Position numbers and translations under genes: made by a program. Positions 1-5,116 of a DNA stretch of 5,116 nucleotides are shown piece by piece. The stretch is from contig USPX01000165.1 of the NCBI GenBank assembly GCA_900556665.1, positions 1-5,116 on the forward strand, in the 5' to 3' direction. The DNA comes from an uncultured Eubacteriales bacterium. GTDB lineage: Bacteria; Bacillota_A; Clostridia; Lachnospirales; Cellulosilyticaceae. How positions within the stretch are numbered: position 1 is the first letter of the stretch; each line of letters starts with the position of its first letter. The notes beneath the pieces were generated by a model. The model was given only the letters and a program-made list of their open reading frames with translations. It had not been told where the DNA came from and did no database searches.

Positions 1-1
1 C

Positions 2-193
2 TTCTATGCTGCAAGAGAACGTAGTTATGAAGAAGTATTACCATGGGATCACATTGATATCGGTGTTACAAAGAAATTCTTAATTCGTGAAAATGAATTA
101 GCTAAGAACGTAACAACAACACCTAACTGTGCAGAAAAATGTACAGGTTGTGGGGCAGCGCGATTTGGAAAGGGAATTTGTCATGAGAATTAG
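2..193 (+). CDS. TIGR03960-type B12-binding/radical SAM protein, C-terminal fragment
   Basis: Only the last 63 codons are present; the gene enters from the left edge in frame 2 and stops at TAG 191-193. The visible tail reads LPWDHIDIGVTKKFL and ends with a cysteine-rich motif, NCAEKCTGCG followed by a further Cys near the terminus (C-x3-C-x2-C-x9-C). This resembles the end of the TIGR03960 family, large proteins with a cobalamin-binding-like N-terminal domain and a radical SAM core. The clustered cysteines could hold a metal or an extra iron-sulfur cluster, but that is inference. The family's reaction is not established. Its 3' end overlaps the DUF2344 gene by 11 nt, and the two functions are fused in one protein in some bacteria, which supports the identification. 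The catalytic CxxxCxxC motif lies outside the window, so the call rests on the tail and the neighbour. Confidence 0.8.
   Translation, partial: FYAARERSYEEVLPWDHIDIGVTKKFLIRENELAKNVTTTPNCAEKCTGCGAARFGKGICHEN
167..174 (+). promoter_or_regulatory. Ribosome binding site deciding the DUF2344 start
   Basis: GGAAAGGG lies 8 nt before the ATG at 183, inside the end of the radical SAM gene. It supports the ATG at 183 over the in-frame GTG at 129, which has no such site and would add 18 residues (starting MQKNVQVV) that do not look like the family's N-terminus. Confidence 0.65.
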
Positions 194-866
194 ATTAAAG
201 TTTAGCAAAACAGGTCCAGTGAAATTTGTAGGACACTTAGATACAATGCGTTTATTTCAAAGAGCTGTTAAGGTAGCAAGTGTACCAGTAGCTTATTCAC
301 AAGGGTTTAGCCCACACTCACTTGTATACTTTGCCTTACCACTTGGTGTAGGGGTACAAAGTACAGGTGATTATATGGAAATCGTAACAGCAACAGATAT
401 TGATCCTACAGTTGTAAAAGACAATTTAAATGCTGTTTTAGTAGATGGCATTCGTATTGAAGATGCTTTCAAAGTAGGCGATAAAAGTGATTCACTCATG
501 AGCCTTGTACAAGCAGCAGACTATGATGTACGTATTACTAAAACAGAAGGCGTGACACTTGAATTAATTGAAAGAAAACTTCAAGCAGAAGAGCTTGTTG
601 TGATGAAAAAAGGTAAAGCGGGTATTCGTCCACTTGACCTTAAACCAATGCTTTTAGAATGTAACGTTTCAGAAGAAGCAGATAGTATTCTTATTAGCAT
701 GCATGTATTAGCAGGAAGCAGTAGTAACTTAAATCCTGATCTTTTTGTACAAGCACTTTTAGAAGGCGAAGTAGCTGAAATAGAAAAGCAAGTTACAAGA
801 AAGGAAATGTATACAGCGCACGGCGATACTTTCATTCCATTAGATACATTTGGTCGTGAACAATAA
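183..866 (+). CDS. TIGR03936 family protein (DUF2344), radical SAM-associated
   Basis: This 227-residue protein belongs to the DUF2344/TIGR03936 family, found next to or fused to TIGR03960 radical SAM proteins. The start at 183 gives MRIRLKFSKTGPVKFVGHLD, matching the family pattern of a basic beta strand followed by K-x-G and a (S/G)HLD motif, here GHLD at residues 17-20. The second hallmark, SQGFSPH, is at 39-45. No signal peptide or membrane segment is visible, so it is probably cytoplasmic. Length is near normal for the stand-alone form. The reaction is unknown; a role in RNA or ribosome modification with its radical SAM partner is only an inference from neighbours. It overlaps the upstream gene by 11 nt and the RNase gene by 1 nt, so the three are probably translationally coupled. 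Family assignment is firm; function is not. Confidence 0.88.
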   Translation: MRIRLKFSKTGPVKFVGHLDTMRLFQRAVKVASVPVAYSQGFSPHSLVYFALPLGVGVQSTGDYMEIVTATDIDPTVVKDNLNAVLVDGIRIEDAFKVGDKSDSLMSLVQAADYDVRITKTEGVTLELIERKLQAEELVVMKKGKAGIRPLDLKPMLLECNVSEEADSILISMHVLAGSSSNLNPDLFVQALLEGEVAEIEKQVTRKEMYTAHGDTFIPLDTFGREQ

Positions 867-2293
867 TGAAAAAACAAATACTCGTTGAGCAGCAACTTTT
901 GATGACACGCATTGCAGTACTTCAAGAAGGGGAGTGGACTAACTTATATATAGACTCTCATTTAGAAGAAGATATGCAAAATCAAGTTGTTATTGGACAA
1001 ATTGAGCAAGTGGTTAAAAATTTAAAAGCTGTGTTCGTCAATTATGGCAGTGATAAGAATGGGCTTTTGCATATTAAGCAAATTCCAGAAATGTATCATA
1101 CAAAACTTCATCCAGGAGCAAGACTACCTGTACAGGTTGTCAAACAAAACGTGGGTGAAAAAGGTCATAAATTAACGGGTAAAATTAGTTTGAAAGGGAG
1201 ATTCCTCGTGTGTCTCCCTTTTGAAACAGGTATTAATGTGTCTAAGAAGATTAGGGACAATAATACAAGAGTGCAGCTAAAAGAAGCTTTAAGAGAAGTC
1301 GTAGGAGATTCCTATGGCTTTATTGTGCGTACGCAAGCAGAAGAAGCAACGACAGCGCAGATTATTAAAGATGCAAAGTCGTTAATGGAAAAGGCAAAGC
1401 AATTTATGGCCACAAAGGATTTTCTCTCACGTGGCAGTGTCCTTTATAAAGAGCCACCATTATACGCACAGGTTATTAATGAAACACTTAATAATGAAGA
1501 TGAAGTAGAAATCGTATGTAATCAAGGGGCGCTTTTAACAGAAATTAAAAGTTTAATGCAAGAATATGGAGTGCAGGAACAGGTTAAACTGACTTTAGTG
1601 GATGAAGAAGATGAGATTTTTGTGAATTATAGTCTACAAAAACAAGTTGACCATTTAACAAGCCGTAAAATATGGCTTAAAAATGGTGGTAATTTAATCA
1701 TTGACTATACAGAGGCTATGACGATTATTGACGTCAATAGTGCAAAGGCAGTCTTAACTAAAAATCCACGTAAAGCGGTACTTGATCTTAACTTACTTGC
1801 AACTAAAGAAAGCATATTGCAGATTTTAAGAAGAAATCTAGCAGGTATTATTATCATTGACTTAGTGGAAATGAAAGAAGACGAGGACAAAGTAGCTGTT
1901 TATGAAATGGCGAAAAAGCTATTAAATATGTATGGTGATAATCGCACAAAGGTTTATCCATTAACAGAACTTGGTTTACTTCAATTTTCACGTACAGGGA
2001 AATATACAAGCTTGCACCATAAGCTATTAACAAGCTGTGAAGATTGTGGGCATCCATATGGTAGTTTTAATGTTTTATATGAACTTTTCTTAATGGAAAA
2101 GCAAATTAAGCACGTTAGCACTCATACTATTCAAAAACAAATGGTCATAAGTGTGACTGCTGATTTGCTTGACATAATTCAGAAAAATCACCTAAAATCA
2201 AAGCTTGAAGCAACATATGGGATTGCAATTTCCTTTGAAAAAATGGAAAGAAAATCAAAAAACAAGTTTTTATGTCAATTTTATTCTAAATAA
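866..2293 (+). CDS. rng: Ribonuclease E/G family endoribonuclease (RNase G-like)
   Basis: This is a 475-residue single-strand-specific endoribonuclease of the RNase E/G family, which cleaves AU-rich RNA in rRNA maturation and mRNA decay. An S1-like RNA-binding domain occupies about residues 38-115 (IGQIEQVV, AVFVNYG, GLLHI). The 5'-phosphate sensor pair is visible as R155-T156 in FIVRT. The magnesium-binding aspartates of the DNase I-like domain are D289 in IIDVNSAK and D332 in IIIIDLVEM, matching D303 and D346 of E. coli RNase E. A Cys-x2-Cys zinc link is present at C391-C394 but reads CEDC rather than the usual CPxC. The basic patch before it is weak (SRTGKY, 375-380). It lacks the long disordered tail of RNase E, so RNase G is the nearer label. 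No clear Shine-Dalgarno precedes the ATG, which overlaps the previous stop as TAATG; translation probably depends on reinitiation. The rplU promoter follows at once, with no terminator between. Confidence 0.93.
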   Translation: MKKQILVEQQLLMTRIAVLQEGEWTNLYIDSHLEEDMQNQVVIGQIEQVVKNLKAVFVNYGSDKNGLLHIKQIPEMYHTKLHPGARLPVQVVKQNVGEKGHKLTGKISLKGRFLVCLPFETGINVSKKIRDNNTRVQLKEALREVVGDSYGFIVRTQAEEATTAQIIKDAKSLMEKAKQFMATKDFLSRGSVLYKEPPLYAQVINETLNNEDEVEIVCNQGALLTEIKSLMQEYGVQEQVKLTLVDEEDEIFVNYSLQKQVDHLTSRKIWLKNGGNLIIDYTEAMTIIDVNSAKAVLTKNPRKAVLDLNLLATKESILQILRRNLAGIIIIDLVEMKEDEDKVAVYEMAKKLLNMYGDNRTKVYPLTELGLLQFSRTGKYTSLHHKLLTSCEDCGHPYGSFNVLYELFLMEKQIKHVSTHTIQKQMVISVTADLLDIIQKNHLKSKLEATYGIAISFEKMERKSKNKFLCQFYSK

Positions 2294-2296
2294 ATG

Positions 2297-2325
2297 TTGA
2301 CAACCCGGTACCCCCATGATAGAAT
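2297..2325 (+). promoter_or_regulatory. Sigma-A promoter for the rplU-prp-rpmA operon
   Basis: A perfect -35 hexamer TTGACA at 2297-2302 is followed by exactly 17 nt and a -10 hexamer TAGAAT at 2320-2325. A TGA just before the -10 makes it an extended -10 as well. Transcription should begin near 2331, giving a leader of about 80 nt before rplU. The -35 starts only 3 nt after the RNase stop codon. Such a strong promoter fits the high demand for ribosomal proteins. Confidence 0.9.
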
Positions 2326-2330
2326 TACAA

Positions 2331-2412
2331 ATGTGCTTAAGCCGCACGAAGAGGTTTGAAACTGCTAAGCAGTACCGTATTCGGCGAGTTTTCGGAATAA
2401 GGAGGTGTACAC
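2331..2412 (+). ncRNA. Ribosomal protein L21 leader (cis-regulatory mRNA leader)
   Basis: The 5' untranslated region of rplU folds into three consecutive hairpins readable by eye. Hairpin one pairs GTGC 2333-2336 with GCAC 2344-2347. Hairpin two pairs ACTGC 2361-2365 with GCAGT 2369-2373 around a three-base loop. Hairpin three pairs CC 2375-2376 with GG 2401-2402, TATTC 2378-2382 with GAATA 2395-2399, and CGA 2385-2387 with TCG 2392-2394, with one G-A mismatch and a GG bulge. Position upstream of rplU and the stem-loop layout fit the known L21 leader family of Firmicutes, thought to mediate autoregulation by L21. No U-run follows any stem, so control of translation rather than attenuation is the likelier mode. 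Assignment to the family is from position and structure, without a covariance search. Confidence 0.75.
2399..2407 (+). promoter_or_regulatory. rplU Shine-Dalgarno, partly paired in a leader hairpin
   Basis: AAGGAGGTG is a near-perfect ribosome binding site, with 7 nt between AGGAGG and the ATG at 2413. Its first bases (A2399, G2401, G2402) form the 3' arm of the third leader hairpin, so folding could limit ribosome access. Confidence 0.85.
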
Positions 2413-2724
2413 ATGTACGCAATTATTGAAACAGGTGGAAAACAATATAATGTAAAAGTTGGTGACAGCGTTGTAGTTGAAAAATTAAACGTTGCAGCTG
2501 GCGAAACAGTTGTTTTTGACAAAGTTTTAGCTGTTGGTAAAGAAGATTCTTTCACAGTTGGTGCTCCATTCGTTAATGGTGCTACTGTTAAAGCTGACGT
2601 TGTAGGTGACGGTAAAGCTAAAAAAATCATCGTTTACAAATACAAAGCTAAAAAAGGTTACCACAAAAAACGTGGTCATCGTCAACCATTCACAAAAGTT
2701 ACAATCACAGCTATCGAAGCTTAA
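2413..2724 (+). CDS. rplU: 50S ribosomal protein L21 (bL21)
   Basis: This 103-residue protein is bL21, which binds 23S rRNA in the large subunit and lies near L20. The N-terminus [12 protein letters not shown] is the family signature, followed by the beta-barrel core with [10 protein letters not shown] and [10 protein letters not shown]. The C-terminal half carries the [19 protein letters not shown] segment, the conserved basic loop that contacts rRNA. Length is the family norm and nothing is missing. The start at 2413 is fixed by the strong Shine-Dalgarno and the conserved N-terminus. It is the first gene of the rplU-prp-rpmA operon and is probably autoregulated through the structured leader just upstream. 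Confidence 0.99.
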   Translation: MYAIIETGGKQYNVKVGDSVVVEKLNVAAGETVVFDKVLAVGKEDSFTVGAPFVNGATVKADVVGDGKAKKIIVYKYKAKKGYHKKRGHRQPFTKVTITAIEA

Positions 2725-2734
2725 TTCTTAGCCA

Positions 2735-3070
2735 ATGATTAAAGTGAATATTTATCAGCGAGATTTACATGTTTATCGCATTTCGCTAAATGGACATGCT
2801 GGATACGCTGAACATGGAGAAGATATAGTTTGTGCAGCGGTAAGCATGCTCGTAATAAACACAATCAACTCAATAGAACTATTTACAAGTGAGCTCATTA
2901 AGCAGCGCGCAGTAAATAATGAGCAAGGCGTTTTGGATATTGAGTTTCCTAAGCGTAAGCAAGGGGAATTTAATCCAGAAGCTGAACTTTTAATAAAAAG
3001 CATGATTAACGGTCTTGAGACTGTTAAAGAAATGTACGGAGAAAAATACATTCAAATCCAAAAACACTAG
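2735..3070 (+). CDS. prp: Ribosomal-processing cysteine protease Prp
   Basis: This 111-residue protein is Prp (YsxB, DUF464 family), the cysteine protease that trims the N-terminal extension of L27 in Firmicutes and related bacteria. The catalytic dyad is visible: H21 in the GHAGYA motif (20-25) and C33 in DIVCAAVS (30-37), equivalent to H22 and C34 of the Staphylococcus aureus enzyme. Length is typical. It sits between rplU and rpmA, its usual place, so enzyme and substrate are made from one transcript. The ATG is 10 nt after the rplU stop and has no recognisable Shine-Dalgarno, so translation probably relies on ribosomes finishing rplU, which would keep the protease scarce. Its TAG stop overlaps the rpmA ribosome binding site. 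Confidence 0.97.
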   Translation: MIKVNIYQRDLHVYRISLNGHAGYAEHGEDIVCAAVSMLVINTINSIELFTSELIKQRAVNNEQGVLDIEFPKRKQGEFNPEAELLIKSMINGLETVKEMYGEKYIQIQKH

Positions 3071-3076
3071 GAGGTG
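3069..3076 (+). promoter_or_regulatory. rpmA ribosome binding site deciding the L27 start
   Basis: AGGAGGTG overlaps the prp stop codon and lies 6 nt before the ATG at 3083. An in-frame GTG at 3074 falls inside this site and cannot be the start. The ATG at 3083 gives the conserved MLRLDLQFF beginning of Firmicute L27. Confidence 0.92.
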
Positions 3077-3082
3077 AAATAT

Positions 3083-3373
3083 ATGTTACGTTTAGACCTT
3101 CAGTTCTTTGCTCACAAAAAAGGGGTAGGATCTACTAAAAACGGTCGTGACTCAGAATCAAAACGTCTTGGTGCTAAAAGAGCAGATGGACAATTTGTTA
3201 AAGCTGGGAACATCTTATACCGTCAAAGAGGAACTAAAATTCATCCAGGACTTAATGTAGGACGTGGCGGAGACGACACTTTATTCGCATTAGTTGATGG
3301 TACAGTTAAATTCGAACGCAAAGGCAGAGACAAAAAACAAGTTTCTGTATATCCAGTTGCACAAGAAGCATAA
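3083..3373 (+). CDS. rpmA: 50S ribosomal protein L27 (bL27), precursor with Prp-cleaved N-terminus
   Basis: The 96-residue precursor of bL27 begins [14 protein letters not shown]. By comparison with S. aureus L27 (MLKLNLQFF then ASKKG), Prp should cut after F9, leaving an 87-residue mature protein that starts AHKKG. The freed N-terminal tail reaches the peptidyl transferase centre and helps place tRNA, and the uncut extension would block it. The body shows the expected [30 protein letters not shown] and [11 protein letters not shown] motifs, all intact. The gene is last in the operon, 12 nt after prp and just ahead of a strong terminator. Identification is certain; the cleavage site is inferred from the conserved motif and the adjacent protease. 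Confidence 0.99.
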   Translation: MLRLDLQFFAHKKGVGSTKNGRDSESKRLGAKRADGQFVKAGNILYRQRGTKIHPGLNVGRGGDDTLFALVDGTVKFERKGRDKKQVSVYPVAQEA

Positions 3374-3380
3374 TTGATTT

Positions 3381-3418
3381 AAAGAAGGTTTCAACGATTG
3401 GGTTGAAACCTTCTTTTT
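3381..3418 (+). terminator. Intrinsic terminator of the rplU-prp-rpmA operon
   Basis: A perfect 15-bp stem pairs 3381-3395 with 3402-3416 around a six-base loop (GATTGG). The descending arm ends in TTCTTTTT, giving the U-tract. It starts 7 nt after the rpmA stop and should separate the ribosomal operon from obg. The A-rich left arm means it could also terminate transcription from the opposite strand, though no gene there needs it. Confidence 0.95.
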
Positions 3419-3431
3419 ATATATTTGTATC

Positions 3432-3463
3432 AAAATCTATATATACATTTATATATAGATTTT
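3432..3463. repeat. Perfect 13-bp AT-rich inverted repeat in the rpmA-obg spacer
   Basis: AAAATCTATATAT at 3432-3444 is exactly mirrored by ATATATAGATTTT at 3451-3463, with the six-base loop ACATTT. T-rich sequence follows. It lies 13 nt past the rpmA terminator. It may be a weak back-up terminator or a protein-binding palindrome; the stem has only one G-C pair, so RNA stability would be poor. Confidence 0.7.
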
Positions 3464-3489
3464 TCTTTCATTAAAGAATACTTTTTAAA

Positions 3490-3529
3490 CATGATGGAAT
3501 ACTTAGAAAGTGTACAAACTATCATCATG
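3490..3529 (+). repeat. 7-bp inverted repeat CATGATG/CATCATG in the obg leader
   Basis: CATGATG at 3490-3496 pairs with CATCATG at 3523-3529, with a possible extra G-U pair, enclosing about 26 nt. The right arm ends just before the obg ribosome binding site. It could form a modest hairpin in the obg 5' leader, but the long loop and short stem may be chance. I see no convincing sigma-A promoter in the spacer 3419-3544, although obg needs one after the strong terminator. Confidence 0.35.
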
Positions 3530-3544
3530 AAGGGAGTGAAATAA

Positions 3545-4822
3545 ATGTTTGTAGATAAAGTCAAGATATTTGTAAGATCGGGAAAAGGCGGAGACGGTCA
3601 CGTTTCTTTCAGAAGAGAAAAATACGTACCTAATGGTGGGCCGGACGGTGGAGATGGTGGCCGTGGAGGGCACATCATCTTTGAAGTAGACCCAGGCTTA
3701 AATACATTAATGAAATTTAGACACCAACGTCACTATAAAGCAAAAGATGGTGAAGAAGGTGGAAAAAAACGTTGTCATGGGAAAGATGCGGAAGATCTTG
3801 TGATCAAAGTACCACAAGGAACGGTTATTAGAGAAGCAGAAACAGGACACGTTATTGCCGATTTACATGCTACAGGCCAAAGAGAAATTATCTTTAGAGG
3901 GGGACGTGGTGGTCGAGGAAATCAACACTTTGCCACTGCTACAAGACAAGCACCTCGTTATGCTGAAAAAGGAACACCAGCTAAAGAATACTGGATTACT
4001 TTAGAGCTTAAAATGATTGCTGATGTAGGGCTTGTAGGGTATCCAAATGTAGGTAAATCTACATTATTATCAATGGTATCGAATGCACAACCTAAAATTG
4101 CTAACTACCATTTCACAACACTTGCACCTAACCTTGGGGTTGTTACAAACCAATATGGTAAACAATTCGTTATGGCTGATATTCCAGGGCTTATTGAAGG
4201 GGCAGCAGAGGGTGTTGGTTTAGGACACGATTTCTTAAGACACGTAGAACGTACAAAAGTTCTTTTACATGTTGTAGATGCTGCAGGCACAGAAGGTAGA
4301 GATCCTGTAGAAGATATTTACACAATTCAAAGAGAAATCGACCTTTACAATAAAAATATCTTAAAAGATAAACCACAAATTATTGCAGCTAATAAAATTG
4401 ACGTAGGTGGTTGTGAAGAAAATCTTGAGCGTCTTAAAGCTGAATTTGAGCCACAAGGTATCAAAGTTATTCCAATTTCAGCAGCAGCAAATGATAACTT
4501 ACAAGAGTTATTAAAAGACGTAGCTGAGCTTCTTGAGGCAGCACCAGATCAAAATATTGTCTTTGAACCAGAGTTCGAAGAAGTAAGTCAAATGCCAGAT
4601 GGACCATTCACTGTTAAAGAAATCTTTGATGGTTACTTCACAGTTGAAGGAACAGCTATTGAACGTATGCTTGGTTACACAGCTATGGATACAGAGCAAG
4701 GCTTTGCATTCTTCCAAAAATACTTACGTGAAAAAGGTATTATTCAAGCTCTTGAAGATGCTGGTATTTCTGAAGGGGATACAGTTAATATTTACGATCT
4801 TGAATTTGACTATTATAAATAA
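3545..4822 (+). CDS. obg: Obg family GTPase (ObgE/CgtA)
   Basis: This 425-residue protein is Obg, an essential GTPase that binds the 50S subunit, aids its late assembly and links to the stringent response. The glycine-rich Obg fold spans about residues 1-158 (GKGGDGHVSFRREKYVP, GGPDGGDGGRGG, RGGRGGRGN). The G domain follows: G1 GYPNVGKS 165-172, the switch I threonines TT 191-192, G3 DIPG 212-215, G4 NKID 283-286 and G5 ISA 311-313. The C-terminal OCT domain covers about 345-423. The three domains and the length match Bacillus Obg (428 residues), with no missing key residue. The start is set by GGGAG 8 nt upstream and the family N-terminus MFVDKVKIFV. It follows the L27 terminator after a 171-nt spacer, without the spo0B gene that lies here in Bacillus, and precedes yhbY by about 33 nt, probably co-transcribed. 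Confidence 0.99.
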   Translation: MFVDKVKIFVRSGKGGDGHVSFRREKYVPNGGPDGGDGGRGGHIIFEVDPGLNTLMKFRHQRHYKAKDGEEGGKKRCHGKDAEDLVIKVPQGTVIREAETGHVIADLHATGQREIIFRGGRGGRGNQHFATATRQAPRYAEKGTPAKEYWITLELKMIADVGLVGYPNVGKSTLLSMVSNAQPKIANYHFTTLAPNLGVVTNQYGKQFVMADIPGLIEGAAEGVGLGHDFLRHVERTKVLLHVVDAAGTEGRDPVEDIYTIQREIDLYNKNILKDKPQIIAANKIDVGGCEENLERLKAEFEPQGIKVIPISAAANDNLQELLKDVAELLEAAPDQNIVFEPEFEEVSQMPDGPFTVKEIFDGYFTVEGTAIERMLGYTAMDTEQGFAFFQKYLREKGIIQALEDAGISEGDTVNIYDLEFDYYK

Positions 4823-4841
4823 TAGAAGATATAGCACATAG

Positions 4842-4848
4842 AAAGGAG
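4842..4848 (+). promoter_or_regulatory. yhbY ribosome binding site, choosing between two ATGs
   Basis: AAAGGAG lies 4 nt before the ATG at 4853 and 7 nt before the adjacent in-frame ATG at 4856. The spacing favours the second ATG; the choice changes the protein by a single methionine. Confidence 0.7.
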
Positions 4849-4855
4849 CAAGATG

Positions 4856-5116
4856 ATGACAATTACAAGTAAACAAAGATCATATTTAAAATCTTTAGCA
4901 CAAAAGATTGACCCAATTTTTCAAATTGGTAAAAACGGTTTAACACCAGAAGTTACAGAAGCTATTGATTTAGCTTTAGAAGCAAGAGAAATCGTTAAAA
5001 TCAGTGTACTTCAAAACTGTTTAGAAGATCCAAGAGACATCGCTGGTATGTTAAGTGAACGTACAAAATCAATTACTGTACAAGTAATCGGTAAAAAAAT
5101 TGTACTTTACAGACCT
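4856..5116 (+). CDS. yhbY: YhbY family RNA-binding ribosome assembly protein, 3' truncated by window
   Basis: The first 87 codons of a YhbY/YqeI protein are present and the frame is open to the window end. The family is a single CRM domain that binds pre-50S particles and takes part in large-subunit assembly. The start MTITSKQRSYLKSLA matches the family N-terminus, and the conserved GxxG RNA-binding loop is seen in IGKNGLTPEV at residues 24-33. The tail VIGKKIVLYRP is the usual last beta strand, so only about ten residues should be missing. An alternative start at 4853 adds one Met. It lies 33 nt after obg with no terminator between, a common pairing in clostridia that joins two 50S-assembly factors in one transcript. 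Confidence 0.95.
   Translation, partial: MTITSKQRSYLKSLAQKIDPIFQIGKNGLTPEVTEAIDLALEAREIVKISVLQNCLEDPRDIAGMLSERTKSITVQVIGKKIVLYRP

Noticed and set aside
129..182. N-terminal extension of the DUF2344 protein from GTG 129
   Set aside because: It lies inside the radical SAM gene, has no ribosome binding site, and the added residues do not resemble the family; ATG 183 has both a site and the conserved N-terminus.
581..925. 114-codon open frame on the minus strand
   Set aside because: It is antisense to the DUF2344 gene and the RNase start, both of which have clear family motifs, and its translation shows no recognisable domain.
2258..2275. Possible hairpin AAAAAC/GTTTTT near the end of the RNase gene as a terminator
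   Set aside because: The loop would be only two bases, the stem is almost all A-T, and it lies within coding sequence.
2306..2377. CGGTAC at 2306-2311 could pair with GTACCG at 2372-2377 as an alternative leader fold
   Set aside because: The left arm lies in the promoter spacer, upstream of the predicted transcript start, so it would exist only in read-through RNA; six pairs around a self-palindromic core can arise by chance.
3425..3453. TTGTAT with TTTATA 17 nt downstream as an obg promoter
   Set aside because: Both hexamers are weak matches in very AT-rich DNA and overlap the palindrome, so such matches are expected by chance.
4599..4841. 80-codon open frame on the plus strand overlapping the obg 3' end
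   Set aside because: It is a shifted frame inside the conserved OCT domain of Obg, and its lysine- and leucine-rich translation has no family features.

Overview
The window is AT-rich and densely packed, with every gene on the + strand. Gene content and order point to a low-GC Firmicute, most likely a clostridial species: radical SAM protein, DUF2344 protein, RNase E/G, then L21-Prp-L27, Obg and YhbY. An L27 with an N-terminal extension next to its protease Prp is typical of Firmicutes and relatives. The absence of spo0B between rpmA and obg differs from the Bacillus order. The genus cannot be fixed from this sequence alone.

Region 1 (about 2-2293) is a tightly coupled three-gene run. It holds the 3' end of a TIGR03960-type radical SAM gene, a TIGR03936/DUF2344 gene overlapping it by 11 nt, and a ribonuclease E/G gene whose ATG overlaps the previous stop by 1 nt. 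The first two are partners of unknown biochemical role. Their association with RNase E/G and ribosomal genes suggests, by inference, RNA or ribosome-related work.

Region 2 (2297-3418) is the ribosomal protein operon. A near-consensus sigma-A promoter starts 3 nt after the RNase stop. It drives a structured leader of the L21-leader type, whose last hairpin pairs part of the rplU Shine-Dalgarno sequence. Then follow rplU (L21), prp (cysteine protease) and rpmA (L27). Prp removes the first nine residues of L27. A 15-bp intrinsic terminator closes the operon.

Region 3 (3419-5116) begins with an AT-rich spacer carrying a perfect 13-bp inverted repeat and smaller repeats. It then has obg (50S assembly GTPase) and the start of yhbY (CRM-domain ribosome assembly factor), cut by the window end. 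The common theme of the window is large-subunit structure, maturation and RNA processing.

This is mostly a conserved housekeeping region. I see no mobile element, CRISPR array, tRNA or rRNA, and no convincing novel system. The most interesting points are the RNA leader, the couplings and the divergent C-terminal part of the RNase.
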